Below are positions 42,698 through 51,142 of a DNA stretch of 64,000 nucleotides, piece after piece (position 1 is the stretch's first letter; each line of letters starts with the position of its first letter). The translations under genes were made by a program, and so were the position numbers. This DNA comes from Kineosporia sp. NBRC 101731. GTDB lineage: Bacteria; Actinomycetota; Actinomycetes; Actinomycetales; Kineosporiaceae. The notes below the pieces were generated by a model. The model had not been told where the DNA came from, made no database searches, and saw nothing but the letters and a program-made list of their open reading frames with translations. The stretch is taken from contig NZ_BSTC01000017.1 in the NCBI RefSeq assembly GCF_030269305.1, positions 1 to 64,000 on the forward strand, given 5' to 3'.

Positions 42698-42799
42698 GCC
42701 CCGATCTTAGCCACACTGTAACTAAATAACCACGATGAGTAACCGTGAGGCGTCCGGGGCCGGATGGGCGATTTGAGGTTGAGGAAACCGCGGAAAACC

Positions 42800-43267
42800 T
42801 CAGGGAAGAGGCGGCAGGTCGCCCGTGGTCTCGTAACCGGTGAGCTGGTCGATGCGGCGGATGTGTCGCGGGTTCTCGCTGAACGGCTCGGCCAGGAAGG
42901 CCTCGACGAAGGTCGTGGCCTCCTCGAGCGAGTGCATGCGGGCCCCGACGGCCATCACGTTCGCGTTGTTGTGCTGACGGCCGAGCTTGGCGGTCTCCAG
43001 GCTCCAGGCCAGTGCGGCCCGGACACCCTTCACCTTGTTGGCCGCGATCTGCTCACCGTTGCCGGACCCGCCGACCACGATGCACAGGCTGCCCGGATCG
43101 GCGGCCACCGCCTCGCCGGCCCGCAGGCAGAACGGCGGGTAGTCGTCTTCGGGGTCGTACTGGTGCGGGCCGTGATCGACGATCTCGTGCCCGGCTTCGG
43201 CGAGGTGCTGGGCCAGATGCTGCTTCAGTTCCAGACCGGCGTGGTCGGAACCCAGATGGACGCGCAT
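42800..43267 (-). CDS. rpiB: Ribose-5-phosphate isomerase B
   Basis: 155 residues from ATG 43267. It converts ribose-5-phosphate and ribulose-5-phosphate in the pentose phosphate pathway. The phosphate/sugar-binding start HLGSDHAGLELK is intact. The catalytic loop reads GGSGNGEQIAANKVKGVRAA, with Glu in place of the Cys of the E. coli enzyme, as in Mycobacterium tuberculosis. RQHNNANVMAVGARM and a C-terminal ENPRHIRRIDQL complete the active-site pocket. The gene follows the nitroreductase relative on the same strand, separated by a small hairpin. Confidence 0.95.
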   Translation of the reverse strand: MRVHLGSDHAGLELKQHLAQHLAEAGHEIVDHGPHQYDPEDDYPPFCLRAGEAVAADPGSLCIVVGGSGNGEQIAANKVKGVRAALAWSLETAKLGRQHNNANVMAVGARMHSLEEATTFVEAFLAEPFSENPRHIRRIDQLTGYETTGDLPPLP

Positions 43268-43282
43268 GGGACACAGTCTGGC

Positions 43283-43304
43283 ACCCCCGGTGTCGGCCGG
43301 GGGT
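43283..43304. terminator. Small hairpin between nitroreductase relative and rpiB
   Basis: Perfect 8-base arms (43283-43290, 43297-43304) around a 6-base loop, 15 bases before the rpiB start. It may attenuate read-through or shape the rpiB leader. Confidence 0.4.
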
Positions 43305-43314
43305 ACCCCACCCT

Positions 43315-43347
43315 GATCAGACGACGGATCAGACGGCAGATCAGACG
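43315..43347. repeat. Three 12-base repeats carrying in-frame stops
   Basis: GATCAGACG recurs at 43315, 43327 and 43339. On the minus strand the units place three TGA codons in frame, 12 bases apart, beginning with the real stop at 43343-43341. Confidence 0.8.
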
Positions 43348-43952
43348 TCGAACTGCGGCGATTCGGTCCGGGTGCGCTTCAGCTCGAAGAAGTACGGGTT
43401 GCTCGCGACCAGCAGCGTGCCGTCCCACAGCTTCCCGGCGTCCTCACCGGTGGGAACCCGGGTGATGACCGGCCCGAAGAAGGCGGTGTCGTTGAAGGCG
43501 ACCACCGGCGTCCCCACATCCTCGCCGACCTTGCCGATGCCCTCGGCGTGGCTGGCGCGCAGCTGCGGGTCGTACTCGTCCGAGTCCGCGTACTTCGCCA
43601 GATCGGCCGGCAGGCCCACCTCGGCCAGCGCGGTGGCGATGACGGTCGGGAGGTCCTTCTCCTTCTTGTAGTGGATCTGCGAGCCCATCGCGTCGTACAG
43701 CGGCTTCACGTGCTGCTCACCGTGCAGTTCGCGCGCGGCGATGATGACGCGGACCGGGCCCCAGCCGTTGTCCATCATCTTCCGGTAGTCGTCCGGCAGG
43801 TCGCGGCCCTCGTTCAGCACGGACAGGCTCATCACGTGCCACTTCACGTCCACCTCGCGCACCTTCTCCACCTCCAGGATCCAGCGGGAGGTGGCCCAGG
43901 CGAAGGGGCACAGGGGGTCGAACCAGAAATCCGCGGTGCTGCGTTCACTCAT
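43341..43952 (-). CDS. Mycothiol-dependent nitroreductase (Rv2466c)-family protein
   Basis: 203 residues from ATG 43952; GAGAGG lies 8 bases upstream. It is a DsbA-fold thioredoxin-superfamily protein. The opening DFWFDPLCPFAWATSRWI matches the M. tuberculosis Rv2466c type, in which a CPWC motif works with mycothiol. Here the motif is CPFA, so only the first Cys (about residue 16) remains. The rest (VKWHVMSLSVLNEG, then ADSDEYDPQLRASHAEGIGK, and GTPVVAFN) is typical. Mycothiol itself supports an actinobacterial host. A one-Cys enzyme could still work by a monothiol route. Confidence 0.88.
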   Translation of the reverse strand: MSERSTADFWFDPLCPFAWATSRWILEVEKVREVDVKWHVMSLSVLNEGRDLPDDYRKMMDNGWGPVRVIIAARELHGEQHVKPLYDAMGSQIHYKKEKDLPTVIATALAEVGLPADLAKYADSDEYDPQLRASHAEGIGKVGEDVGTPVVAFNDTAFFGPVITRVPTGEDAGKLWDGTLLVASNPYFFELKRTRTESPQFDV

Positions 43953-44171
43953 CGGTAGTGCCTCTCGGTAAGGGTGTGGTGACTCCCGGACTGACAACAC
44001 CACATCGTCCCGTGGTCATCCCCGCACACCGGGACGGCAACCGCCCATCGGTGGTGAGAGGATCCGGATTGAGCAATCCGCACCCAGCGCCCGCCGGTGG
44101 GCAGGTGGGGCGCCGCGACCCGGCGCCCGTCCCGCCCGACCGGACCCGGGCGCCCCACCGAGGAGGACCCT

Positions 44172-46730
44172 GTGCCCGGTACGAACCTGACCCGAGACGA
44201 GGCGGCCGCCCGCGCCGCCGCGTTCACGGTGCAGTCGTATGACATCGACCTGGACCTGACCAGCGGTACATCCGATCCAGCCATCTTCCGGTCCGTCACC
44301 ACGGTGAAGTTCACGGCTGTCGCGTCGCCCGAGCTGTTCATCGACCTCATCGCACCGACCGTGCACGAGGTCGTGCTCAACGGAACCCCTCTGAACGTCT
44401 CCGAGGTCGTCAGCACCGCGCGCATCGCGCTGCCGGGAGTCCTCACCGGTGAGAACGAACTGCGGGTGGTGGCCGACGCCGCCTACATGCAGACCGGCGA
44501 GGGCCTGCACCGCTTCGTCGACCCGGTCGACGGCGAGGTCTACCTCTACTCGCAGTTCGAGGTGGCCGACGCCCGGCGCGTCTTCGCCTGTTTCGACCAG
44601 CCCGACCTGAAGTCCGTCTACACCTGGACGGTGAAGGCACCCGCGCACTGGCAGGTCGTCACGGTCGCCTCCGCGGTCGAGCCCGAGCCCGCGGGCAACG
44701 ACACCGCGGTGTGGCGTTTCGCGACCACCGAGGTGATGAGCCCCTACGTCACCGCACTGGTCGCCGGGCCGTACCACCGGGTCACCGACGAGCTGACCGT
44801 GCGCGACGGCCGCACCATCCCGCTGGGTGTGTTCTGCCGGGCCTCGCTCGCCGAGCACCTCGACGCCGAGAACGTCATCGCGATCACCAAGGCCGGGTTC
44901 ACCTGGTTCGAGGAGACCTTCGACTGCGACTACCCGTTCCCCAAGTACGACCAGCTGTTCGTACCGGAGTTCAACGCCGGGGCGATGGAGAACGCGGGCA
45001 CGGTCACCATCACCGAGGTCTACGTGTTCCGCTCGCGGGTGCCGCAGGCCCTGATCGAGCGCCGCGCCCTGACCATCCTGCACGAGCTGGCGCACATGTG
45101 GTTCGGCGACCTGGTCACCATGCGCTGGTGGGACGACCTCTGGCTGAACGAGTCGTTCGCCGAGTACGCGAGCACCCGGTGCCAGGCCGAGGCCACGCAG
45201 TGGGCCACCTCCTGGACCACTTTCAGCAGCGCGGAGAAGTCCTGGGCCTACCGGCAGGACCAGCTCAGCTCGACCCACCCGATCGTGGCGGACATCCGCG
45301 ACCTGGAGGACGTCGAGGTCAACTTCGACGGGATCACTTACGCCAAGGGCGCTTCCGTGCTGAAGCAGCTGGTGTACTGGGTGGGCCAGGAGGCCTTCGA
45401 CGCCGGACTGCGGCAGTACTTCAAGACCCACGCCTGGAAGAACACCACGCTGAAGGATCTGCTCGGGCACCTCGAGGAGACCAGCGGCCGGGACCTCGAG
45501 GCCTGGTCGGCGGCCTGGCTGCGCACCGCGGGCGTGAACACGCTGCGCCCGGTGATCGAGACCGGTGCGGATCGGGTGATCACCAGCTTCGCGATCGCCC
45601 AGGAGGCCACGGCCGACCACCCGCACCTGCGGCCGCACCGGCTCGTCGTCGGTGGCTACGACCTGGTGGACGGCAAACTGCGCCGCACCACCCGGATCGA
45701 GCTGGACGTGGCCGGCGAGCTCACCGAAGTACCGCAGCTGGTGGGCAGCGCCCGTCCCGACCTGATCCTGATCAACGACGAAGACCTGGCGTACACCAAG
45801 ATCCGTCTGGACGCCGGGTCGCTGGACACCGCGATGGGCCACCTCGGCGACTTCGAGGACTCCCTGTCGCGCACCCTGATCTGGGGTGCGGCCTGGGACA
45901 TGACCCGCGACGCGGAACTGCCCGCGCGCAGCTTCGTCGACCTGGTGCTGGCCAACATCGCCTCGGTCGACGACCCGAGCGTGGCCCAGACCCTGCTGCG
46001 TCAGCTCTCCGCGACGCTGGAGTCGTACGTGGCCCCCGAGTTCCGCGAGGAGACCTCGGCCAAGGCCGCCGACCAGCTGTTCGGCCTGCTGAAGACGGCC
46101 GCACCGGGCAGCGACAGCCAGCTGCTGCTGGCCCGCTCGTTCACCTCGCACGCGAGCACCAAGGAGCAGCTGGCCTCGGTCGAGGCCCTGCTCTCCGGCG
46201 CACTCGTCATCGAGGGCCTGGCCGTGGACACCGAGATGCGCTGGGGCCTGCTGACCGCCCTGGTCGCCGGCGGGGCCGCAGGCGAGAGCGAGATCGCGGC
46301 CGAACTGGCCCGCGACGACACGGCCACCGGCCGGGTGCACGCCGCGGCCGCCCACGCCGCGACGCCGACCCCCGAGGCCAAGGCCGCCGCGTTCACGAGC
46401 GTGGTGACCGACGGCGACCTGCCAAACACCGTGCAGGCAGCCGTCATCGGCGGTTTCAACCGGGTGCACGACCGGTCGCTGCTGGCACCCTACGTCGAGC
46501 CGTACTTCGCCAACCTCACCCGGCTGTACGCCGAGCGCACCAGTGAGATGGCCGGCCAGATCGCGGTCGGCCTCTACCCGTCGGCCCAGCCGGTGGCGCT
46601 GGTGCTGGCGGCGACGCAGCAGTGGCTCGACACCACCGACGCCGAGCCGGCTCTGCGCCGTCAGGTGATCGAGGGTCGCGACGCGGTCGAGCGGGCCGGG
46701 CGCGCACAGGAGCGCGACCGGCAGGGCTGA
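44172..46730 (+). CDS. pepN: Aminopeptidase N (M1 family)
   Basis: 852 residues from GTG 44172, with GAGGAGG about 6 bases upstream; longer frames start in intergenic DNA. It is a zinc metallopeptidase that removes N-terminal residues from peptides. The exopeptidase motif GAMEN is at 270-274 and the zinc motif is HELAH (H304, H308) with the third ligand E327 in LNESFAEY. The N-terminal saddle domain and the C-terminal ERAP1-like helical domain are full length. This is a housekeeping cytosolic enzyme. Its TGA stop is inside a 9-base tandem repeat. Confidence 0.96.
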   Translation: MPGTNLTRDEAAARAAAFTVQSYDIDLDLTSGTSDPAIFRSVTTVKFTAVASPELFIDLIAPTVHEVVLNGTPLNVSEVVSTARIALPGVLTGENELRVVADAAYMQTGEGLHRFVDPVDGEVYLYSQFEVADARRVFACFDQPDLKSVYTWTVKAPAHWQVVTVASAVEPEPAGNDTAVWRFATTEVMSPYVTALVAGPYHRVTDELTVRDGRTIPLGVFCRASLAEHLDAENVIAITKAGFTWFEETFDCDYPFPKYDQLFVPEFNAGAMENAGTVTITEVYVFRSRVPQALIERRALTILHELAHMWFGDLVTMRWWDDLWLNESFAEYASTRCQAEATQWATSWTTFSSAEKSWAYRQDQLSSTHPIVADIRDLEDVEVNFDGITYAKGASVLKQLVYWVGQEAFDAGLRQYFKTHAWKNTTLKDLLGHLEETSGRDLEAWSAAWLRTAGVNTLRPVIETGADRVITSFAIAQEATADHPHLRPHRLVVGGYDLVDGKLRRTTRIELDVAGELTEVPQLVGSARPDLILINDEDLAYTKIRLDAGSLDTAMGHLGDFEDSLSRTLIWGAAWDMTRDAELPARSFVDLVLANIASVDDPSVAQTLLRQLSATLESYVAPEFREETSAKAADQLFGLLKTAAPGSDSQLLLARSFTSHASTKEQLASVEALLSGALVIEGLAVDTEMRWGLLTALVAGGAAGESEIAAELARDDTATGRVHAAAAHAATPTPEAKAAAFTSVVTDGDLPNTVQAAVIGGFNRVHDRSLLAPYVEPYFANLTRLYAERTSEMAGQIAVGLYPSAQPVALVLAATQQWLDTTDAEPALRRQVIEGRDAVERAGRAQERDRQG

Positions 46731-46744
46731 TCCGACTGATCCGA
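46727..46744. repeat. Tandem 9-base duplication over the pepN stop
   Basis: CTGATCCGA occurs twice in tandem (46727-46735, 46736-46744). Because the unit is 9 bases, a second TGA stays in frame after the first. Confidence 0.85.
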
Positions 46745-46787
46745 TGGTGGACGCGGACGGCCGCCGGCCGTCCGCGTCCACCATTTT
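46744..46787. terminator. Perfect 19-base-stem terminator after pepN
   Basis: Arms 46744-46762 and 46766-46784 are perfectly complementary with a 3-base GCC loop, followed by four T (46784-46787). It lies between convergent pepN and the second GH26-like gene and should act in both directions. Confidence 0.92.
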
Positions 46788-46791
46788 CTGC

Positions 46792-47874
46792 TCAGCCGAA
46801 CAGACTCCGGAACTTCGCGCCCGCCGTCGTGAGCGTGGAGAGCCGGTGCGTGCCCTTCTCCCCCACGTCGTACTCGAAATAGGCCTGGTAGGCGACGTTG
46901 TTGGCCGGATCGGCAATGAAGTCGTGCATCTGCTCGATGAAGTAGGGGTCGTCGCCGCCCCCGTGCCCGTCGGGACGCTCCGCCCACAGCCCCCATTCGG
47001 GCAATGACATCGGTTTACCGTGCGCCGCCGCGAATTTCGACCAGGAAGCGAGGCCGAACCGAGAGTTGAGGGTGTTGTCCCAGGCCGCTTTCTGCCGCCG
47101 GTGGCGACAGTCCGCTGCGCACTTCTCGGGATAGGGGTAGGTGTTGTCCGCCCAGGAGATGTCGTACACGTCGACACCCACGTAGTCCACGTAGGCATCG
47201 CCGGGGTAGAACGTGGTCGAGTCGTAGGTGTCGCCGCCGTTGTGCACGTTCCAGTCGAACCGCAGGTTCTCGGCCCCCGGCACCGAGCGCATCACCGTCA
47301 CCACCGAGCGCCAGTAGCCGATGAAATCGTCCGCGTCGTCCGGGTGCCAGCGCCAGCTCCCGAGGTTGAACTCCCATCCCAGCCGCAGGATCGCGTCACC
47401 CTGGTCGTACGCCACCAGGTTCTCCGCCAGCGTCCGGAAGTACCGGTCGTACTCGCCGTCCGCCCCGGCCGCGAGACTGACGTCCAGGTTCTCGTTCTCG
47501 GGCAGCATCGCCAGGCCGTAGACCATCCGGTAGCCGGAGTCCTGCCACGCGCCCAGCTGGTAGGCCGGGTCGGCGATGTCGTCCCAGGTGCGGCGCATCG
47601 AGAAATCCACCACGTAGTCGACGTCCCGGCCCAGCCAGTCACTGAACTTCTGCACGTCGTGCGGGGAAGTACTGCGGAAGACCCCCAGCGCGGTCGGCTT
47701 TTCGGCCCGGTCGGTGGTAGCAGAGGACGACGTGGGCACCTGGGTGGCTGCCTGAGTGATGACCGGGGTGGTTGCCGGGGTGGGCACGCCGGGACGGTCA
47801 TCCGCGAGCGCGTACGTGACACCCCCGGCGGCCAGCAGCAGAATCAGCGCAGCCGTGAGGAGTTTGGGCTTCAG
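46792..47874 (-). CDS. Secreted or anchored GH26-like glycoside hydrolase, apparent CTG start
   Basis: 360 residues if started at CTG 47874. No ATG, GTG or TTG lies near in this frame; the CTG overlaps the upstream TGA (CTGA) and has GGAG 5 bases upstream. The start MKPKLLTAALILLLAAGGVT is a good signal peptide or anchor. A short Thr/Pro linker precedes a catalytic domain from about 62. E168 (LGWEFN) and E293 (LPEWGLWAERPDG) match the catalytic pair of the paralogue at 4040-5926, and both end in a TTAGAKF motif. It is the last gene of a glucanotransferase operon. Confidence 0.8.
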   Translation of the reverse strand: MKPKLLTAALILLLAAGGVTYALADDRPGVPTPATTPVITQAATQVPTSSSATTDRAEKPTALGVFRSTSPHDVQKFSDWLGRDVDYVVDFSMRRTWDDIADPAYQLGAWQDSGYRMVYGLAMLPENENLDVSLAAGADGEYDRYFRTLAENLVAYDQGDAILRLGWEFNLGSWRWHPDDADDFIGYWRSVVTVMRSVPGAENLRFDWNVHNGGDTYDSTTFYPGDAYVDYVGVDVYDISWADNTYPYPEKCAADCRHRRQKAAWDNTLNSRFGLASWSKFAAAHGKPMSLPEWGLWAERPDGHGGGDDPYFIEQMHDFIADPANNVAYQAYFEYDVGEKGTHRLSTLTTAGAKFRSLFG

Positions 47875-48548
47875 GGGATCTCCGGTGGAGCCGTGTCGTC
47901 GATGACCATCCCGAACTCGGCGGCGAGCAACGGGGCGAGCAGGTCGAGCTGGACCGAGCTCACCGTGGTGCCGTTCAGCCGGGACAGGCCGGTGATGCGG
48001 TGCAGGTCGGCACCCCGTAGGTCGAACGCCTTCAGCTGCGCGCGCTGCACGTCGAGGGTCGGCACGGAACTGCCGATGAACACCACGTTCTGCGCGGTGG
48101 CCTCGGCCAGGTCGAGTTCCTCGATTGCACACCGGGTGAAGGCGACGTCGCGCAGGGTGGCACCGCGCAGGTTCAGATAGGTGATCTTGCAGTCGACGAA
48201 GTGAACGCTGCCCCAGTTCATCTCGTACATCTCGGCCGACCCGATGCGGGCCCCCTCGATGCGCACGTCGCGCCAGTCGCCCCGGCCCGCGCGCAGCGAG
48301 GGCAGCCGGGCGGCACTGATCACGCAGTCGCGCACCCGGGCGCCCCGCAGGTCGGCCTCGTCCGCGCCGAGACCGGTGAGGCTGCACTCCATCACCGAGG
48401 CGTCGGACAGGTCGATCCGCTCCACCTCGACGCCCTCGAACGCCAGCCCGTCCAGGCGGGCGCCGGGCAGCAGGTCGGCGGGGTCACCGGCCTCCAGCGC
48501 GGGAAGCCGGATCTCGTCGATCCGGACCGCCGGCTTGCGTTTAGCCAC
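47871..48548 (-). CDS. Pentapeptide-repeat protein
   Basis: 225 residues from GTG 48548. From about residue 40 the text follows the A(D/N)LXX pattern, each turn of a four-sided helix: IDLSDASVMECSLTGLGADE, ADLRGARVRDCVISAARL, LNLRGATLRDVAFTRCAIEE and LDLAEATAQNVVF. Many members are regulators or DNA-mimic gyrase inhibitors; a specific target is not visible here. It lies 6 bases after the 4-alpha-glucanotransferase gene and overlaps the GH26-like gene, so all three are one operon. Confidence 0.88.
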   Translation of the reverse strand: MAKRKPAVRIDEIRLPALEAGDPADLLPGARLDGLAFEGVEVERIDLSDASVMECSLTGLGADEADLRGARVRDCVISAARLPSLRAGRGDWRDVRIEGARIGSAEMYEMNWGSVHFVDCKITYLNLRGATLRDVAFTRCAIEELDLAEATAQNVVFIGSSVPTLDVQRAQLKAFDLRGADLHRITGLSRLNGTTVSSVQLDLLAPLLAAEFGMVIDDTAPPEIP

Positions 48549-48554
48549 CGGCCC

Positions 48555-50996
48555 TCACTCCGGCTCGACCCAGTCGTTCGGGTGCAGGCGGGAGTCGACC
48601 GTGCGGATCAGGCTGAGCACGCGCACGGAGTCCATCAGGTCGTCGAGCAGGATCGGCTGGCCCACCCCGTCGGCCAGGGGCAGCCGCCAGTTCGGGTACT
48701 CGTCGTCGGTGCCCGGCTGGTTCATCGTGCGCCGGTCACCCACGGCGTCGGCCAGCTGCACGCCGATCAGCCGGGCGGGGGTCAGGGCGAGGAACGCGTG
48801 CAGCGCCTCCACCTTGTCGCGCTCGGTCGGGCCGACCTTGAGCAGGCCGAGCTCGGTGAGCTGGTCGAGCACGTCCTGCCGCTGCTCGGCGTCGACCGCG
48901 GCCTCCTGCTCGTAGCTGCGGGTGAGAAGCCCCAGCCGCTCGCGCAGTTCGATGTGCTCACCGGCGAGATAGCCCGCGGTGGGCGGCAGGTCGTGGGTGG
49001 TGACCGTGGCCAGGCACAGGTCGCGCCACTGCGAGGGCTCCAGCGGTTTGCCGTCGCCGTCGTAGTCGCGCTCGAACCAGAGGATCGACGTGCCGAGCAC
49101 GCCGCGCTCCTTCAGGTACTCCCGGGTCGAGGGCTCGACGTTGCCCAGGTCTTCGCCGATCACGAAACAGCCCGCCCGCTGGGCCTCCAGGGCCAGCAGG
49201 CCGATCATCGCCTCGTGGTCGTACTTCACGTAGGTGCCGTCGGCCGGGGAGTTGCCCTCGGGCACCCACCAGAACCGGAAGAGCCCGAGGATGTGGTCGA
49301 TCCGCAGGGCACCGGCGTGACGCAGCAGGGTGCGCAGCATGGCCCGGTAGGGCTCGTAGCCGAGCTCGGCCAGCCGGTCGGGCCGCCACGGCGGCTGCGA
49401 CCAGTCCTGGCCCTGCTGGTTGAACGCGTCCGGCGGGGCGCCGGCGGTGACACCGAGGGCCAGCACGTCGGCCAGCGCCCAGGCGTCCGCACCGTCGGGG
49501 TGTACGCCGACGGCCAGGTCGTGCACCACGCCGACCGACATGCCGGCGTCCTGCGCGACCGCGGCGACCCGGGCGAGCTGCTGGTCCAGGCACCACTGGA
49601 GCCACATGTGGAACTCGACGCGATCGACGAGTTCCTCGCGGACCTGCATCACCGCGTGGCTGTGCGGTTCCCGCAGGTGATCGGGCCAGTTCGAGGTGGG
49701 CAGACCGTACCGCTCGACCAGGGCGCTCCAGGTGGCGAAGTCTTCCAGGCCCTCGCCCTCGCGCAGGCAGAACGCCTCGAACGCGGCCTGCCGTTCGCGG
49801 CTGCGGGGGTGCTCGAAAACCGTCTGCAGCGAGGCCGACTTGGCCTCCCAGACGGCGTCGCGGTCGAGGTCACGGGGGTCGGTGTTCAGGGCCCGCATGG
49901 CCTCGGCCTGCCACTCGATGATCGCGCGCTCGGTGGAGGCCAGGTAGGCGACCTCCGGGATGTCCTCGACCCGCAGGTAGACCGGATTGAAGAAGCGGCG
50001 GGTGGTGGGCAGGTACGGCGACGGCGTCATCGGGGCCACCGGCTCGGCCGCGTGCAGCGGGTTCACCAGCACGTAGTCGGCGCCACCGGCCCGGGCGCTC
50101 CAGCCGGTGAGCTCGGCCAGGTCGCCCAGGTCGCCCAGGCCCCACGACCGGGAGGAACGCACCGAGTACAGCTGGGTCATGAAGCCCCAGGCCCGGCTTT
50201 CCGCCACCGAGGGCGGCAGCTCGATGCGCCGCGGCGTGACCACGTACGGGCGGTACAGCTCGTCGGACTGCACCGGGTTCTCGCTGCCGGGGTGCCGGGC
50301 CTGCGGGAGGTGCCGGGCGATCAGGGTGTGGTCGCCGATCGGGATGTCGCCCAGCACCATGTAGTTCACCCGGCGCAGGGTGCGGCCGTCGAAGGTGGCA
50401 CGGCCCTCGTCCGGGGCCGGCTGGTCGGCGGCGAGCGGCAGCTTCAGCAGCGTGCCGTCCTCCGTCTCGAGCCGGACGTCCAGCCGGTGCAGCGGCAGGT
50501 CGGCCTCCACGTGCACCGGGATGATCGCCGAGTCACCCTCGCGCACCACGGTGATGTCGGGCAGCAACTTCTCCCAGGGCCGGCGCCGCAGCTCGGCCAG
50601 GGCCGCGCGCACGTGCACCCCGGTGCGCACCGGCATGTCCAGCGCCGCCAGCACCCCGCAGAGCGTGTGCGTGGCCACCGGAACCAGGTTGCCCTGCCAG
50701 TCCTTGAACTCGGTCGCGACGCCCAGCCCGGCGGCCAGCTCGACCAGTTCCTCCGGGGCGGGGGCGTCGAGGTCGAGGTTCCCGTCCACCAATCGGGGAC
50801 GGGTGAACGCCGCACTCGCGTCGTCGGGGTCGCGGTCGGGATGGTCGTCCGGTCCGCTCGACTTGGGGTCTTCCCAGAGCGCGCTCAGCGGAATGCCGGA
50901 CGGGGGCGTCGGCGCACTGATGTCGTACACCGACCCCTCGTCGTCGGGGCCCACACTGAGCTCGCTGCGGTCGGGAAGGGGTCGCTGCTCGGTCAC
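48555..50996 (-). CDS. malQ: 4-alpha-glucanotransferase (amylomaltase, GH77)
   Basis: 813 residues from GTG 50996; GGAAG lies 7 bases upstream. It transfers alpha-1,4-glucan segments in glycogen or maltodextrin metabolism. The GH77 catalytic set is present: RIDHILGLFRFWW (nucleophile Asp), IGEDLGNV (acid/base Glu) and TTHDLPPTAGY (third Asp). VDRVEFHMWLQWCLDQQL and DLAVGVHPDGADAW are normal family text. The N-terminal extension (about 130 residues) matches the larger actinobacterial MalQ type. The S9 peptidase is divergent from it. Confidence 0.95.
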   Translation of the reverse strand: MTEQRPLPDRSELSVGPDDEGSVYDISAPTPPSGIPLSALWEDPKSSGPDDHPDRDPDDASAAFTRPRLVDGNLDLDAPAPEELVELAAGLGVATEFKDWQGNLVPVATHTLCGVLAALDMPVRTGVHVRAALAELRRRPWEKLLPDITVVREGDSAIIPVHVEADLPLHRLDVRLETEDGTLLKLPLAADQPAPDEGRATFDGRTLRRVNYMVLGDIPIGDHTLIARHLPQARHPGSENPVQSDELYRPYVVTPRRIELPPSVAESRAWGFMTQLYSVRSSRSWGLGDLGDLAELTGWSARAGGADYVLVNPLHAAEPVAPMTPSPYLPTTRRFFNPVYLRVEDIPEVAYLASTERAIIEWQAEAMRALNTDPRDLDRDAVWEAKSASLQTVFEHPRSRERQAAFEAFCLREGEGLEDFATWSALVERYGLPTSNWPDHLREPHSHAVMQVREELVDRVEFHMWLQWCLDQQLARVAAVAQDAGMSVGVVHDLAVGVHPDGADAWALADVLALGVTAGAPPDAFNQQGQDWSQPPWRPDRLAELGYEPYRAMLRTLLRHAGALRIDHILGLFRFWWVPEGNSPADGTYVKYDHEAMIGLLALEAQRAGCFVIGEDLGNVEPSTREYLKERGVLGTSILWFERDYDGDGKPLEPSQWRDLCLATVTTHDLPPTAGYLAGEHIELRERLGLLTRSYEQEAAVDAEQRQDVLDQLTELGLLKVGPTERDKVEALHAFLALTPARLIGVQLADAVGDRRTMNQPGTDDEYPNWRLPLADGVGQPILLDDLMDSVRVLSLIRTVDSRLHPNDWVEPE

Positions 50997-51142
50997 CGTT
51001 GTGCTTCCGTCGCGTTCGTTCAGGTCATCGTCAGATGTCTTCGCAAGATCCTGCCATGCTTCCGGCCGTCGCGACGGGTGGACTGCCTCTGGGTCTTCAC
51101 CTGCCTCGCGAGCACCTCGGGCACTCCCCCTACTGTGTGTGC

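Noticed and set aside
44016-47198. 1060-residue leftward open frame
   Set aside because: It lies antisense to pepN, whose GAMEN and HELAH motifs prove the forward frame; the reverse text is biased Gly/Val/Arg without domains.
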